Shown: positions 1 through 7,299 of the stretch, piece after piece
Layout of the letters: each line of letters starts with the position of its first letter
How positions within the stretch are numbered: the stretch's first letter is position 1
Source of the DNA: Methanobacteriota archaeon
GTDB taxonomy: Archaea > Thermoplasmatota > Poseidoniia > Poseidoniales > Poseidoniaceae
Length of the DNA: 14,022 nucleotides
NCBI GenBank assembly: GCA_002697705.1
Contig: NZXL01000055.1
Coordinates: 2,402-16,423, forward strand
Reading direction: 5' to 3'
The notes under the pieces: model-generated
Database searches by the model: none
Told to the model about the DNA's origin: nothing
The model's input: only the letters and a program-made list of their open reading frames with translations
Made by a program: the position numbers and the translations under genes

Positions 1-909
1 TTACAAGAATTAAGGGATAACTACATGATTGCTTCAGGAACTATTGTATGGATTGTAGTTGATGTACAGGGAGACGACCCTCAGGCCTTACAAGACATTC
101 TCGATTTGCAGCAACAAATATCTCAACATCCTAGCATTATTTCCTATGACACCGGTTTGATTCAAACTAAATTAGTAATGGGCTTGTCTAATTTTGATTC
201 CAATCAGTCTGATACATTAGATTCTGTAATTGAAAATTCTACCACCTCTATCTTAATGAATGATTTTAGGCTAATCGAGGATGATGTCACTAAAGGCGTA
301 GCCATAGCAGCATTTATCGATGGTGAAAACGCAGATGCAGCATTAGATTTCAAATACGATGTCGAGCAATTACTTGAAATCAACAATTTTTCAGGAGTTA
401 TAGGAGGAGACCTCCCAATAGGGGCTGAGTTAGCAAAATCATTTGAAAATTCTAGAATAATACAAATTTTACTAGCCGGTTTTGCCGTTTTTATTACAGC
501 TTATTTCATTACAGGCTCATATCAAAAAGCCTTGAGAATAGCAATTGGAACCATAGCAATCGGGATAGCAGTGGATGGACTTGCAAGCCATTTAGGAGGA
601 AGAAAGGTTAGCACAGCGCCTGCAGTTTTACTCGGAATGGGATTTGCAGCAGACTATCTTTCCCATGCCAGCGTTAATGAAAAGCGTGATCGTTCAGATG
701 ATTATGCTCGCTGGGGCGCCGCCTTGACTTCATTGTCGATTTTCACATTAGTCGTTTTCAGCAAATTCCCTCCGGCGCAAGACACAGGCCAACTATTGTC
801 GATCAGCATTCTTCTTTCAGCATTATTGGCGACATTCGCATCTTTTTTACCAGTCGGGAAAGATGACCCAAACTCAAACATAGGCCGAAATCTAATCGAG
901 GCAGAATAA
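1..909 (+). CDS. RND/MMPL-superfamily transporter, C-terminal part (5' end outside window)
   Basis: The reading frame is open from the first base, so this is the C-terminal ~302 residues of a larger gene. An internal ATG at 25 exists but lies inside the domain. After a ~140-residue extracytoplasmic mixed alpha/beta segment come five predicted membrane helices (residues ~142-161, 165-186, 197-215, 228-247 and 255-276, counted from the ATG at 25). This is the arrangement of the second half (TM8-TM12) of MMPL/RND-type exporters. The segment GMGFAADYLSHAS followed by a Gly/Ala/Ser-rich helix matches the usual RND pattern of GxGxDYxxH followed by a gating helix. The family moves lipids, hopanoids, drugs or protein cargo using the proton gradient; the substrate here cannot be told. 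A typical full-length member has 700-1000 residues. The soluble tail after the last helix is only about 18 residues. Confidence 0.72.
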   Translation, partial: LQELRDNYMIASGTIVWIVVDVQGDDPQALQDILDLQQQISQHPSIISYDTGLIQTKLVMGLSNFDSNQSDTLDSVIENSTTSILMNDFRLIEDDVTKGVAIAAFIDGENADAALDFKYDVEQLLEINNFSGVIGGDLPIGAELAKSFENSRIIQILLAGFAVFITAYFITGSYQKALRIAIGTIAIGIAVDGLASHLGGRKVSTAPAVLLGMGFAADYLSHASVNEKRDRSDDYARWGAALTSLSIFTLVVFSKFPPAQDTGQLLSISILLSALLATFASFLPVGKDDPNSNIGRNLIEAE

Positions 910-920
910 AACCGCCTCAG

Positions 921-930
921 TTAATTATAT
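921..930 (+). promoter_or_regulatory. TATA-like element upstream of the LURP-one-like gene
   Basis: TTAATTATAT is centred about 29 bp before the ATG at 955. That suits an archaeal TATA box driving a leaderless or nearly leaderless transcript. No Shine-Dalgarno sequence is visible before this ATG. A short inverted repeat, GCCCTA-tcc-TAGGGC at 939-953, lies between the element and the ATG and could be an operator or chance. Confidence 0.35.
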
Positions 931-954
931 CAGTTTGCGCCCTATCCTAGGGCT

Positions 955-1527
955 ATGTCACAACTCTTTCAGATGGACCAATACCTAATTCAAACTAAAT
1001 TTTGGAGGCTTTTTGGTGGTGCTTTTTGGTTCAAAGATATGAACGACCAGATAATTGCTTACTCTAAGCAAAAGCGTTTCAAACTGAAAGAAGATATAGT
1101 TCTGTACACCGATGAATCTTGCACTCAGCCACTATTACAAATCAAAGCCCGTTCAATCATTGATATTTGGGCAACATATGATATTACAGACCCAAATACT
1201 GGTGAACATATTGGTTCATTACAACGTAAAGGGATGAAGTCAATAATTAGAGATTCGTGGAAATTACTCGATGTTCAAGGTAATCAATACGGAGAATTAC
1301 TTGAAGATAGCAATGCACTACTTAGAAGACTAGTGCCGTTTGGAGGATTAATTCCTGCAAAATACCATTTCGAAATCCCAGGCAATGAAGGAATACTTCT
1401 TCATCAACAATTTAACCCTTTCATCAAGAAATCTCTAGTTACAATACCTCAAGGACATCCTATCGATAGAAGAATAGTAGTTGCAACAGCATTATTAAAT
1501 TCAGCAATCGAAGGCCGACAAGGATGA
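955..1527 (+). CDS. LURP-one-related / YxjI-like (tubby C-terminal fold) protein
   Basis: This 190-residue soluble protein has no signal peptide or clear membrane helix. It resembles the LURP-one/YxjI family, whose fold is the tubby-C-terminal/phospholipid-scramblase beta-barrel. The hallmarks are alternating strands with a basic KQKRFKLKEDIVLYTDE segment (residues ~38-54), which in the family reads as 'KxxxFxLxExixvyde', then QIKARSIIDIWATYDI (~62-77) and a G-x-L-x-R-K-G turn followed by SIIRDSWKLLD (~87-106). The length is close to the usual 160-200 residues. The biochemical role of the family in prokaryotes is unknown; membrane or phosphoinositide association is suggested only by fold similarity. 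It stands alone between the transporter and the FAD enzyme. The start at 955 is supported by an upstream TATA-like element and the stop of the previous gene at 909. Confidence 0.65.
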   Translation: MSQLFQMDQYLIQTKFWRLFGGAFWFKDMNDQIIAYSKQKRFKLKEDIVLYTDESCTQPLLQIKARSIIDIWATYDITDPNTGEHIGSLQRKGMKSIIRDSWKLLDVQGNQYGELLEDSNALLRRLVPFGGLIPAKYHFEIPGNEGILLHQQFNPFIKKSLVTIPQGHPIDRRIVVATALLNSAIEGRQG

Positions 1528-1544
1528 TTTGATGGTTGGGCTTT

Positions 1545-1560
1545 TGAAACGTTAGTTTCA
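1545..1560. repeat. short inverted repeat downstream of the LURP-one-like gene
   Basis: TGAAAC-gtta-GTTTCA is a perfect 6-bp stem with a 4-base loop, 18 bases after the stop codon at 1527. It could form a small RNA hairpin at the 3' end of that transcript or be chance. Intrinsic termination in archaea usually depends on T-runs rather than hairpins, and only a TTTT lies just before it. Confidence 0.25.
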
Positions 1561-1592
1561 GTCAAGGGCACAATACCAAATTAAGCAATAAT

Positions 1593-1616
1593 CATCAATG
1601 GTTTGATGCGTAAAAA
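1593..1616 (+). promoter_or_regulatory. inverted repeat and TTTGATGCG element before the FAD oxidoreductase
   Basis: CATCAA-tggt-TTGATG (1593-1608) is a perfect 6-bp inverted repeat. Its right arm belongs to TTTGATGCGTAAAAAC, which begins about 30 bp before the ATG at 1632. A nearly identical TTTTGATGCAAAAC lies about 27 bp before the propeller gene at 6198. Position and AT-richness suggest a core promoter element, possibly with a regulator site; this is an inference. Confidence 0.28.
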
Positions 1617-1631
1617 CCTCCCCCCTCAAAC

Positions 1632-2765
1632 ATGGCGCGAGTATTGGTTGTGGGAGCAGGTCTCGCCGGCTTGAGTGCTGCAATAGACGCGTCAGCAAAT
1701 GGCCATCATGTCGTTGTACTTGAAAGAACCAAAACAGTTGGCGGTAAGGGAACATCACAAAATAAAGAAGGCTTTTCTTTAACATATGGCCCCCACCTTC
1801 TTGATAAAAAAGGGCCATTGTGGCAACTATGCAGGCGTCTCAGTAAACGTAAACCAGCAAGTTCTTCAATTAGATTAGATAAAATCGAGATATTAGGCCA
1901 TGGAATAATTAGGCCTAGAGGAAATATCTCCAAAGTCATCGAGAATAGAAGGGCGTTGAAATCAAAAGATACAGCCTACCATGTAGTTCGTGGCGCCTCA
2001 TTCTTGTCAAGTTGGGATTCAAATAATACATCCAGAATAGACGCATTATCAAAATCAAAATTATTGGTTTCTAATGAAGGATGGATCGGCCTAGTAGGTC
2101 GGATAGCAGCTGCTTTAGATGAGATTGGAGTTTTGATAGAGTGCGGAGTAAAAGTAGAATCTCTACATGATTATGGTGTAAAATTGAAAAACGGGAAAAG
2201 AATTGAGGCAGATGTCGTAATCCTTGCATGTGGGTTAAATGGGGCGAGAAAATTATTGACAGACGCTTACCCAATCCGCACAACAGAAACACTCGCAAAC
2301 CCATCAAGAACTACTGCAAGCATCATTGAAGTAGGTCTTGATTCTAAGCCGTTAAGAGATAGGCAGGCCATTATCGATACAGAAAATAGCACAGCAGTAA
2401 TCGATTATGTTGGAATTCAATCAATTCTTTCAACTAATGGCTCTCACCTTTCAGCAATTACTGTTGGCGGCTTAACCGGAGATGTCGGGGAAACAAGATT
2501 TTCCTCTTCTGAGGAAAGGCTGCAATTCTTAGAGAATTTTCTTGATTCCCAAGCAGGTGGCTGGCGGGAACACATTGTTACAGATTTAAGACAAGAAAAG
2601 ATAGCAATTCATGAGTATTGCGATAATGAAATCGATGGTTTTGCCTTTTGTGATGTAGGGATTATATTGGCAGGCGCGTGGGTAAAATCCGATTATATCT
2701 TGGCCGATGCAGCGGTTCATTCAGGAAGGACGGCTGGTAAAAATATTGGTAAAGCTCAACATTGA
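1632..2765 (+). CDS. FAD-dependent oxidoreductase (phytoene desaturase / amine oxidase-like)
   Basis: A 377-residue flavoprotein with a classical Rossmann dinucleotide motif at the very N-terminus: GAGLAG at residues 8-13, an acidic Glu31 ending the second strand, and the GG motif at 37-38 (VGGKG). These are features of the NAD_binding_8/amine oxidase superfamily that includes phytoene desaturases, protoporphyrinogen oxidase and related FAD enzymes. The C-terminal segment (residues ~343-372, GAWVKSDYILADAAVHSGRTAG) corresponds to the second FAD contact, where members read 'GD...G..GA..SG..AA'. It is shorter than CrtI desaturases (~490 residues), and no carotenoid or heme genes are nearby, so the substrate is left open. 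The ATG at 1632 is chosen because the Rossmann strand starts at residue 3. No membrane helix is obvious. Confidence 0.75.
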   Translation: MARVLVVGAGLAGLSAAIDASANGHHVVVLERTKTVGGKGTSQNKEGFSLTYGPHLLDKKGPLWQLCRRLSKRKPASSSIRLDKIEILGHGIIRPRGNISKVIENRRALKSKDTAYHVVRGASFLSSWDSNNTSRIDALSKSKLLVSNEGWIGLVGRIAAALDEIGVLIECGVKVESLHDYGVKLKNGKRIEADVVILACGLNGARKLLTDAYPIRTTETLANPSRTTASIIEVGLDSKPLRDRQAIIDTENSTAVIDYVGIQSILSTNGSHLSAITVGGLTGDVGETRFSSSEERLQFLENFLDSQAGGWREHIVTDLRQEKIAIHEYCDNEIDGFAFCDVGIILAGAWVKSDYILADAAVHSGRTAGKNIGKAQH

Positions 2766-2787
2766 GATTTATCCACTGCCAACTTTT

Positions 2788-2791
2788 GGAG
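2788..2791 (+). promoter_or_regulatory. Shine-Dalgarno site for exoIII
   Basis: GGAG lies 6 bases before the ATG at 2798. It supports that start over an upstream in-frame TTG at 2762, which overlaps the previous stop codon and would add 12 residues ahead of the invariant first beta strand. Confidence 0.55.
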
Positions 2792-2797
2792 TCAATC

Positions 2798-3577
2798 ATG
2801 CGCATAGTTTCTTGGAATGTAAATGGAATTCGAGCAGCGATCAGAAAAGGTATTGACGGCTATTTTGACTCTATCGACGCAGACATCTGGATGCTTCAAG
2901 AAGTCAGGGCATTGCCCGAGCAATTACCAAAAGATTGGTCTTGGCCAGAAGGGTATTCTTTACACCTCCATCCTGCAGAGAAAAAAGGCTACTCAGGAGT
3001 GGCAACACTTTCAAGAAGTTCAATGGAGATATTAGAAGTAGGCAAAAAGGGCAATCACGATCCAAATGATAGCGAAGGAAGAGTCATAGTTTCTAAACAC
3101 GGAGAAATGATTTGCATCAACACATATCTTCCAAGCGGCTCTAACAAAGTTGAACGCCAAGAGTTCAAGGAAGCATGGATGGAGGAATGGAGGCAATTTA
3201 TTCGACCATATCTAGAATTGAACACTCCAGTAATTGTTTGTGGAGATTTGAATATAGCGCACACAGAAGATGATATTTGGAATCCCAAAGGAAATGCCAA
3301 ACAAAGCGGATTCTTACCTCATGAGAGAGAGTGGTTCAGCGATTTACTAAATGATGGATGGCATGATGTTTTCAGAGAATTTACCGGCGAAGGAGTCAAA
3401 ACTTACTCATGGTGGTCAAATAGAGGGCAGGCGAGAGTGAAAGATAGAGGCTGGAGAATAGATTACTTTTTGCTAAACCCGGTTGCCCAAAAGATGGTAA
3501 AATCAGTGTCGATAAAAAGAGAAGGCGGATTAGAAATCTCAGACCATGCGCCTGTAATTTTAGATTTAGAGGATTAA
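2798..3577 (+). CDS. xthA: exodeoxyribonuclease III (AP endonuclease family)
   Basis: This 259-residue enzyme has the complete active site of the ExoIII/APE1 family. Visible residues are Asn7 in SWNVNGIRA, Glu35 in LQEVRA, Tyr110 in INTYLPSG, Asp150 and Asn152 in CGDLNIAH, Asp222 in WRIDYFL, and the Asp249-His250 pair in SDHAP. These line up with the known E. coli residues N7, E34, Y109, D151, N153, D229 and H259. It should cleave DNA at abasic sites and remove 3' blocking groups in base-excision repair, using Mg2+. Length is typical (250-270). The second metal-motif residue context is LQEV rather than the commoner LQET, a conservative change. Start chosen at 2798 from homology and the GGAG site. 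Its stop codon (3575-3577) overlaps the stop of the opposing pcc1-like gene. Confidence 0.94.
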   Translation: MRIVSWNVNGIRAAIRKGIDGYFDSIDADIWMLQEVRALPEQLPKDWSWPEGYSLHLHPAEKKGYSGVATLSRSSMEILEVGKKGNHDPNDSEGRVIVSKHGEMICINTYLPSGSNKVERQEFKEAWMEEWRQFIRPYLELNTPVIVCGDLNIAHTEDDIWNPKGNAKQSGFLPHEREWFSDLLNDGWHDVFREFTGEGVKTYSWWSNRGQARVKDRGWRIDYFLLNPVAQKMVKSVSIKREGGLEISDHAPVILDLED

Positions 3578-3798
3578 TCAGTATTTTCTTCGATGTCCGA
3601 TAAGGCCACCAATAACTCATCAACACTGTCTCTTAGAGACTGTATGGAAGAATCTTCTACAATTATCACAAGTCTTGCTTGATTTCCATCCTCGGTCATT
3701 TTTGCAGAACACCCAGGCCTAGATGCGGCAGCAAGAAATGTAGTTGCGAGTGCAACCGGTCCAGACCACTCAATAGTTGCTTGGTAAGATTCGACCAT
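3574..3798 (-). CDS. pcc1: KEOPS complex subunit Pcc1-like protein
   Basis: A 74-residue minus-strand protein with the size and pattern of archaeal Pcc1/CTAG subunits: a beta strand (ESYQATIEW), a helix (ALATTFLAAASRPG), two strands (KMTEDGNQARLVIIVED), and the diagnostic end 'SSIQSLRDSVDELLVALSDIEE'. That end matches the family's 'dxxaLRaxlNsyLrwl' helix. Pcc1 is the dimerisation subunit of KEOPS, which with Kae1 and Bud32 makes the t6A base of ANN-decoding tRNAs. A longer frame opens at 3864, but the extra 22 residues do not fit the family, so the ATG at 3796-3798 is preferred. The gene is convergent with exoIII, sharing TTAA at 3574-3577 so that the stops overlap. It is divergent from hflX. 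No other KEOPS gene is in the window. Assigned by pattern only, as small proteins are easy to misassign. Confidence 0.65.
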   Translation of the reverse strand: MVESYQATIEWSGPVALATTFLAAASRPGCSAKMTEDGNQARLVIIVEDSSIQSLRDSVDELLVALSDIEENTD

Positions 3799-3817
3799 GA
3801 ACAATCCAAGGGGTGGG

Positions 3818-3827
3818 CTGATATGAG
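3818..3827. promoter_or_regulatory. symmetric ATAT element between pcc1 and hflX
   Basis: CTGATATGAG is an imperfect palindrome (CTnATATnAG) centred at 3822.5. The centre is 24.5 bases from the first base of the pcc1 ATG (3798) and 24.5 bases from the first base of the hflX ATG at 3847. That is the distance expected of a TATA box from a leaderless start in both directions. The geometry suggests one TATA element serving two divergent promoters; this is inferred. Confidence 0.35.
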
Positions 3828-3846
3828 GATGACTCTTGGACAAAAC

Positions 3847-5229
3847 ATGGCGAAGCAAGAACACTTCGAAGTTCTTGCAGGTGCCGGCGGGGTTGCTCTA
3901 GGGGAGGCTAGAACAAATCACGAAGGCAGGAAAGCGATTTTATTAGTTCGCGGTAATGATGATGTTTCAGAATTTTGCGGGCTTGTCAATACTATGGGGA
4001 TTGAGATAATTGAAACCTTAAACCAACCAGGACAAATAGACCCAAGAGGTTATTTTGGCAAAGGTAGATTACAAGATGTTGGCGATGAATTGAAGACAAA
4101 AACGTCCAATCATCCATGGAATGAGGTCGACTTGGTTTTGATTCACACAAATGCAACTCCGCGTCAAATAGTTGCAATTAGTGATGCGGTCCAAGTTGAG
4201 GTTTGGGACAGAGTAAGGCTCTTACTTTCATTATTTACCTCCCATGCAAATTCCTTAGAGGCAAGAACCCAAGTTAGAATCGCTAGATTACTTTCTGACA
4301 GAACTGTGCTTAGGGAGGTTGCAAACCAAACAACCACAGGCGAGAGGGCCGGATTTGGTGGTGGAGGTGTAACCGCTCTACAAGCAATACTTGCCAATGT
4401 AAATAGAGAATTAACCTCATTGCGTAAGCGACAGAAAAAGCATGCCAATGCCCAAGCCGAACGTCGTAAACAAAGGACTCGTAGCGGGGCGATGACGGTT
4501 GGCCTTGCAGGTTATACTAATGCTGGTAAGTCCAGCCTATTTTTGAAATTATCAGGCAAAGAAGTTCTAGTTGAAGATAAATTATTTTCCACTTTAGAAA
4601 CAACAGTTGGGCGAATGGCGGCAAGCCCTAGAGTTCTTCTAGCAGATACTATTGGTTTTATCGATCAATTACCAAACTCGACATTAGATGCCTTTAGAGC
4701 GACACTTGCAGAAGCATTAGAATGTGATTTATTACTGCTTTTAGTAGATTCAAGTGATGAAATATCTGAGATGGAGAGAAAACTATCTACGTCTAGAAGC
4801 GAAATATTCTCTAGGTATCTAAGTAATGAAGAGGAAGTAACAAATAATGTGCTAACTGAAAAATCCCTTCTTGTGGTTTTAACAAAGGCGGAATTAGTCG
4901 ACGAAATATCATTACAAGATAAATCAGAACTCATCAAAGAACTAGGATTTTCACAACCAATGGCTGTTTCCTCATTTTCAGAACAAGGGTTGACAGAATT
5001 ACAAGATACCATATTGATGCGTTTATTTGGACCTCCTGTGGGCTTGATATTGCATCCAAGTTTAACGGGAAGAGCGATAGAAGGCTATGTTTCAGATGTT
5101 TATGAGTCGGGCCTTGTTACTGAGAAAACGGAGAATGACGACGGTACAATCGACATTCAGGTTTGGATACAATCACAATCATTATCTAAACTATTAGCCC
5201 ATTCTAATGGGCGCATTGAAGTCAAGTAG
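3847..5229 (+). CDS. hflX: ribosome-associated GTPase HflX
   Basis: A 460-residue protein with both HflX parts. The N-terminal domain contains DPRGYFGKGRLQDV, then the long helix VWDRVRLLLSLFTSHANSLEARTQVRIARL with the following GERAGFGGGG loop, diagnostic of HflX. A coiled coil of basic residues (KRQKKHANAQAERRKQR) leads into the G domain, with G1 GYTNAGKS at residues 222-229 and G3 DTIGF at 267-271. The expected G4 NKxD reads TKAE at 346-349, a change at both the first and last positions of the guanine-specificity motif. HflX splits or rescues stalled ribosomes. The frame is open back to 3679, but that extension is antisense to pcc1. ATGs at 3823, 3829 and 3847 are possible; 3847 is chosen from the shared ATAT element. 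A membrane protein follows after 14 bp, probably co-transcribed. Confidence 0.9.
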   Translation: MAKQEHFEVLAGAGGVALGEARTNHEGRKAILLVRGNDDVSEFCGLVNTMGIEIIETLNQPGQIDPRGYFGKGRLQDVGDELKTKTSNHPWNEVDLVLIHTNATPRQIVAISDAVQVEVWDRVRLLLSLFTSHANSLEARTQVRIARLLSDRTVLREVANQTTTGERAGFGGGGVTALQAILANVNRELTSLRKRQKKHANAQAERRKQRTRSGAMTVGLAGYTNAGKSSLFLKLSGKEVLVEDKLFSTLETTVGRMAASPRVLLADTIGFIDQLPNSTLDAFRATLAEALECDLLLLLVDSSDEISEMERKLSTSRSEIFSRYLSNEEEVTNNVLTEKSLLVVLTKAELVDEISLQDKSELIKELGFSQPMAVSSFSEQGLTELQDTILMRLFGPPVGLILHPSLTGRAIEGYVSDVYESGLVTEKTENDDGTIDIQVWIQSQSLSKLLAHSNGRIEVK

Positions 5230-5243
5230 GATGGCGGTTAAGC

Positions 5244-6146
5244 ATGGTTATGGGCGCAGATAGCGATGGTCAAACCCAAGAGTTAGATTACATCGACGAG
5301 ATGACATCCCAAACCAATCCTAAACCGAATATGATGTTTGCATCTTCAGGAGCAAAGCTTACAATAGAACAAAAAAACATGCCACCTATCGGCAATGCTA
5401 CTGGAATTTTTGTCATCATTATCGCTTTACTTGGCCTCATTAATGGACTGGATTACACCTCTCCCCAATCCGGACTTGTTAGGCCGGATGAATTCGTTTA
5501 CAGTATGTCTCAAAATGCTCCTGATGATAGCGCGACATTCCGAGGAACTGTATATGACCACGAAGGCAATGGTTTGAACAATTCCACAGTGTATGTTTCA
5601 TGGTTAGAAGACGGGGATTGGAACTCTAGTGAATTTAATACTGACTCGGATGGTAATTTTAAAATTGAAAAATTAGACCCTGGAATGGTTAGAGTTGATA
5701 TTATAGTTAGTAGAAACGGGCATAGAGACGTATTTTCCAATCGAGTACTACTCTCTCCTCCCGCACTATTTGAGCCGATTGGATTTACCACAATTGATTT
5801 CGAGGTCCCTTCAGAGGAAGATTTTGCTGAACAAGAATGCTCTAATGGAGCCGATGATTGTGAAATACGGGAGATAGATAAAACGCCTGAGCAAATGGAC
5901 CATCCTTTGATGGATCCGGGGGCATCAACTCTGTACACTACAGTTGGAATTGCATTTATTTCCTTAGCATTAATCTCAATGGGATTCGCAATTTGGTCAA
6001 TGAAATCAGGCTCTATCGCTTTACTTAGAACAAGTGCTGCCCTATCATTTTTCACAATGGGCCATTATTATTCAGCATGTCTTTTTGGACTGGTAGCATT
6101 CATTCTTACTTATTCAATCAAAAAACCAAAGATAAGCATGGAATAA
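5244..6146 (+). CDS. membrane protein with carboxypeptidase-regulatory-like ectodomain
   Basis: This 300-residue protein has a ~48-residue hydrophilic N-terminus, a membrane helix (~50-69), an extracellular domain, and two or three C-terminal helices (~230-252 and ~258-290). The ectodomain (residues ~97-170) begins SATFRGTVYDHEGNGLNNSTVYVSW and continues TDSDGNFKIEKLDPGMVRVDI. This is the typical 'G.V.d..G.pl..a.V.v....g...t..dG.f.i..l.pG.y.v.v' pattern of CarboxypepD_reg/CnaB-like beta-sandwiches, which usually act as structural or adhesive modules. Cys199 and Cys206 could form a disulphide. A linker rich in acidic residues precedes TM2. It starts 14 bp after hflX, suggesting one transcript, though no functional link is evident. 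ATG 5244 is used; the in-frame ATG at 5250 is equally possible. The role is unknown. Confidence 0.6.
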   Translation: MVMGADSDGQTQELDYIDEMTSQTNPKPNMMFASSGAKLTIEQKNMPPIGNATGIFVIIIALLGLINGLDYTSPQSGLVRPDEFVYSMSQNAPDDSATFRGTVYDHEGNGLNNSTVYVSWLEDGDWNSSEFNTDSDGNFKIEKLDPGMVRVDIIVSRNGHRDVFSNRVLLSPPALFEPIGFTTIDFEVPSEEDFAEQECSNGADDCEIREIDKTPEQMDHPLMDPGASTLYTTVGIAFISLALISMGFAIWSMKSGSIALLRTSAALSFFTMGHYYSACLFGLVAFILTYSIKKPKISME

Positions 6147-6164
6147 ATATTCTAAGCCAATAAT

Positions 6165-6179
6165 TGATAATTTTGATGC
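6165..6179 (+). promoter_or_regulatory. TATA-like TGATAATTTTGATGC before the propeller gene
   Basis: An AT-rich element centred about 26 bp before the ATG at 6198. It contains TTTGATGC, also found ~30 bp before the FAD oxidoreductase ATG. Likely a core promoter for a leaderless transcript. Confidence 0.33.
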
Positions 6180-6197
6180 AAAACAAGCGTCTCTATT

Positions 6198-7298
6198 ATG
6201 ACGGGGAGCCAAACATGGCCCAATATGGACTTGTTGGGGGCGTGTTGGATGATTCGCTCTTTAGAGCAATCCGTTGCCTCAGTTTCTTTTGACGAACAAA
6301 ACAATCTTGTCGCTGGAGGTTGGGACGGCCAAATAAGAAAATGGAATTCCGACGGGGACTTACTATGGTCTGAAGAACTGCCCGATAGGATTACTGAAAT
6401 AATCTTTCATAAGAATCAGATAATTCTAACATCTGGCTTACACATAGTCAATCTAAACGCAGAAACAGGCCAAATAAATTGGCAACATCCCTTAGAGGGT
6501 AGTGCAGATTCGGCAATAGTTGAGGATGATGAAATATATGTTACGTCATCGGTTTATGATATCGAACACAACGATTTCTTAGAATCAGCGATCTGGAAAT
6601 ATTCCCTTGAAGGCGAACAAAGGTGGGTAATCAAGATGAATGAGCGACCATGGTTTATTATTTCACACCAGTCGAAAATCCTAGTTGGCCTAGGAAGGCC
6701 CATGTCGGGCTGGGGGGAGATTCTTACAGAGGGCGAGATAATCAACCACCAATTAGAAACTTCTTCTCCTATAATGTGTGGGGGCGTGACGTCAAACGAA
6801 GTTTTACTCGGGCACGCAGATGGAACGATTAGTAATTTGAAAACAACCGAGAATAAATTCGAACAATCTATTGAATCATTACAAGCAACAAAGAAAATGC
6901 GTATAGCATCTTTAGAAGGTGGAGCACTAGTCGCTACAAATGCAGCAAACAAAACCATCTGGACTGAAACTGGTGCGCCAATAACCAATCAAGTGATTGG
7001 CTTCAAATCTTCCAAAACAACCACGCATTGGTCAACAAGATGGAGCGGAATTGAGGGCAACTTAGAGGTGAGAGATTTAGCCAATGGAAACCTTATTGCC
7101 AAATCGCCAATTCCACAAACAAGAACGATTTTCAGCAATGATTCTAGGGTTGCAATAGGGTCTGATGATGGTAAGATCCATGTTTGGGAGAAGGATATGT
7201 TTAGTCGTAGAAACCAATCTGATAGTTCTAAACAAGCTGAATCATCTTCTCAAAGAGACGCGCTGAAAGAAAAACTGAGGGCGCTTAGAAACAAGTGA
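6198..7298 (+). CDS. WD40/PQQ-like beta-propeller protein
   Basis: This 366-residue protein is built of repeated four-strand blades with WD40/quinoprotein-like hallmarks: AGGWDGQIRKWNSDGDLLWSE (residues ~39-59), NLNAETGQINWQHPL (~85-99), LLGHADGTISNL (~203-214), IEGNLEVRDLANGNLIAKS (~285-303) and AIGSDDGKIHVWE (~319-331). About six or seven blades fit. It lacks a convincing signal peptide and is probably cytosolic. The propeller is followed by a polar Ser/Gln linker and a basic helical tail (residues ~353-366, RDALKEKLRALRNK) that could mediate binding. Such proteins are scaffolds, and no enzymatic motif is seen. In-frame ATGs at 6225 and 6249 are alternative starts; 6198 is favoured by the TATA-like element 26 bp upstream. 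It converges on mptE with one base between the stop codons. Confidence 0.68.
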   Translation: MTGSQTWPNMDLLGACWMIRSLEQSVASVSFDEQNNLVAGGWDGQIRKWNSDGDLLWSEELPDRITEIIFHKNQIILTSGLHIVNLNAETGQINWQHPLEGSADSAIVEDDEIYVTSSVYDIEHNDFLESAIWKYSLEGEQRWVIKMNERPWFIISHQSKILVGLGRPMSGWGEILTEGEIINHQLETSSPIMCGGVTSNEVLLGHADGTISNLKTTENKFEQSIESLQATKKMRIASLEGGALVATNAANKTIWTETGAPITNQVIGFKSSKTTTHWSTRWSGIEGNLEVRDLANGNLIAKSPIPQTRTIFSNDSRVAIGSDDGKIHVWEKDMFSRRNQSDSSKQAESSSQRDALKEKLRALRNK

Positions 7299-7299
7299 A

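Noticed and set aside
939..953. GCCCTA-tcc-TAGGGC inverted repeat as a terminator or operator
   Set aside because: The arms are only 6 bp, there is no T-run after it, and it sits directly before an ATG. Too short to call on its own, so noted only within the promoter entry.
2762..2797. TTG start for exoIII overlapping the previous stop
   Set aside because: It would add 12 residues before the invariant first strand (MRIVSWNVNG); the ATG at 2798 has a GGAG site at the right distance.
3679..3846. N-terminal extension of HflX by 56 residues
   Set aside because: It is antisense to the pcc1-like gene, is rich in Cys/Arg unlike the rest of the protein, and precedes the natural start near 3823-3847.
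4665..5012. 115-residue open frame on the minus strand
   Set aside because: Antisense inside the HflX G domain and Ser/Asn-rich, typical of a shadow frame in AT-rich DNA.
5510..6055. 181-residue open frame on the minus strand
   Set aside because: It lies wholly antisense within the membrane-protein gene at 5244-6146, whose translation shows coherent membrane helices and a recognisable ectodomain. The antisense product has low-complexity Ser-rich content and no family features.
6554..6988. 144-residue open frame on the minus strand
   Set aside because: Antisense shadow inside the beta-propeller gene, with no recognisable motif and no promoter or ribosome-binding site.
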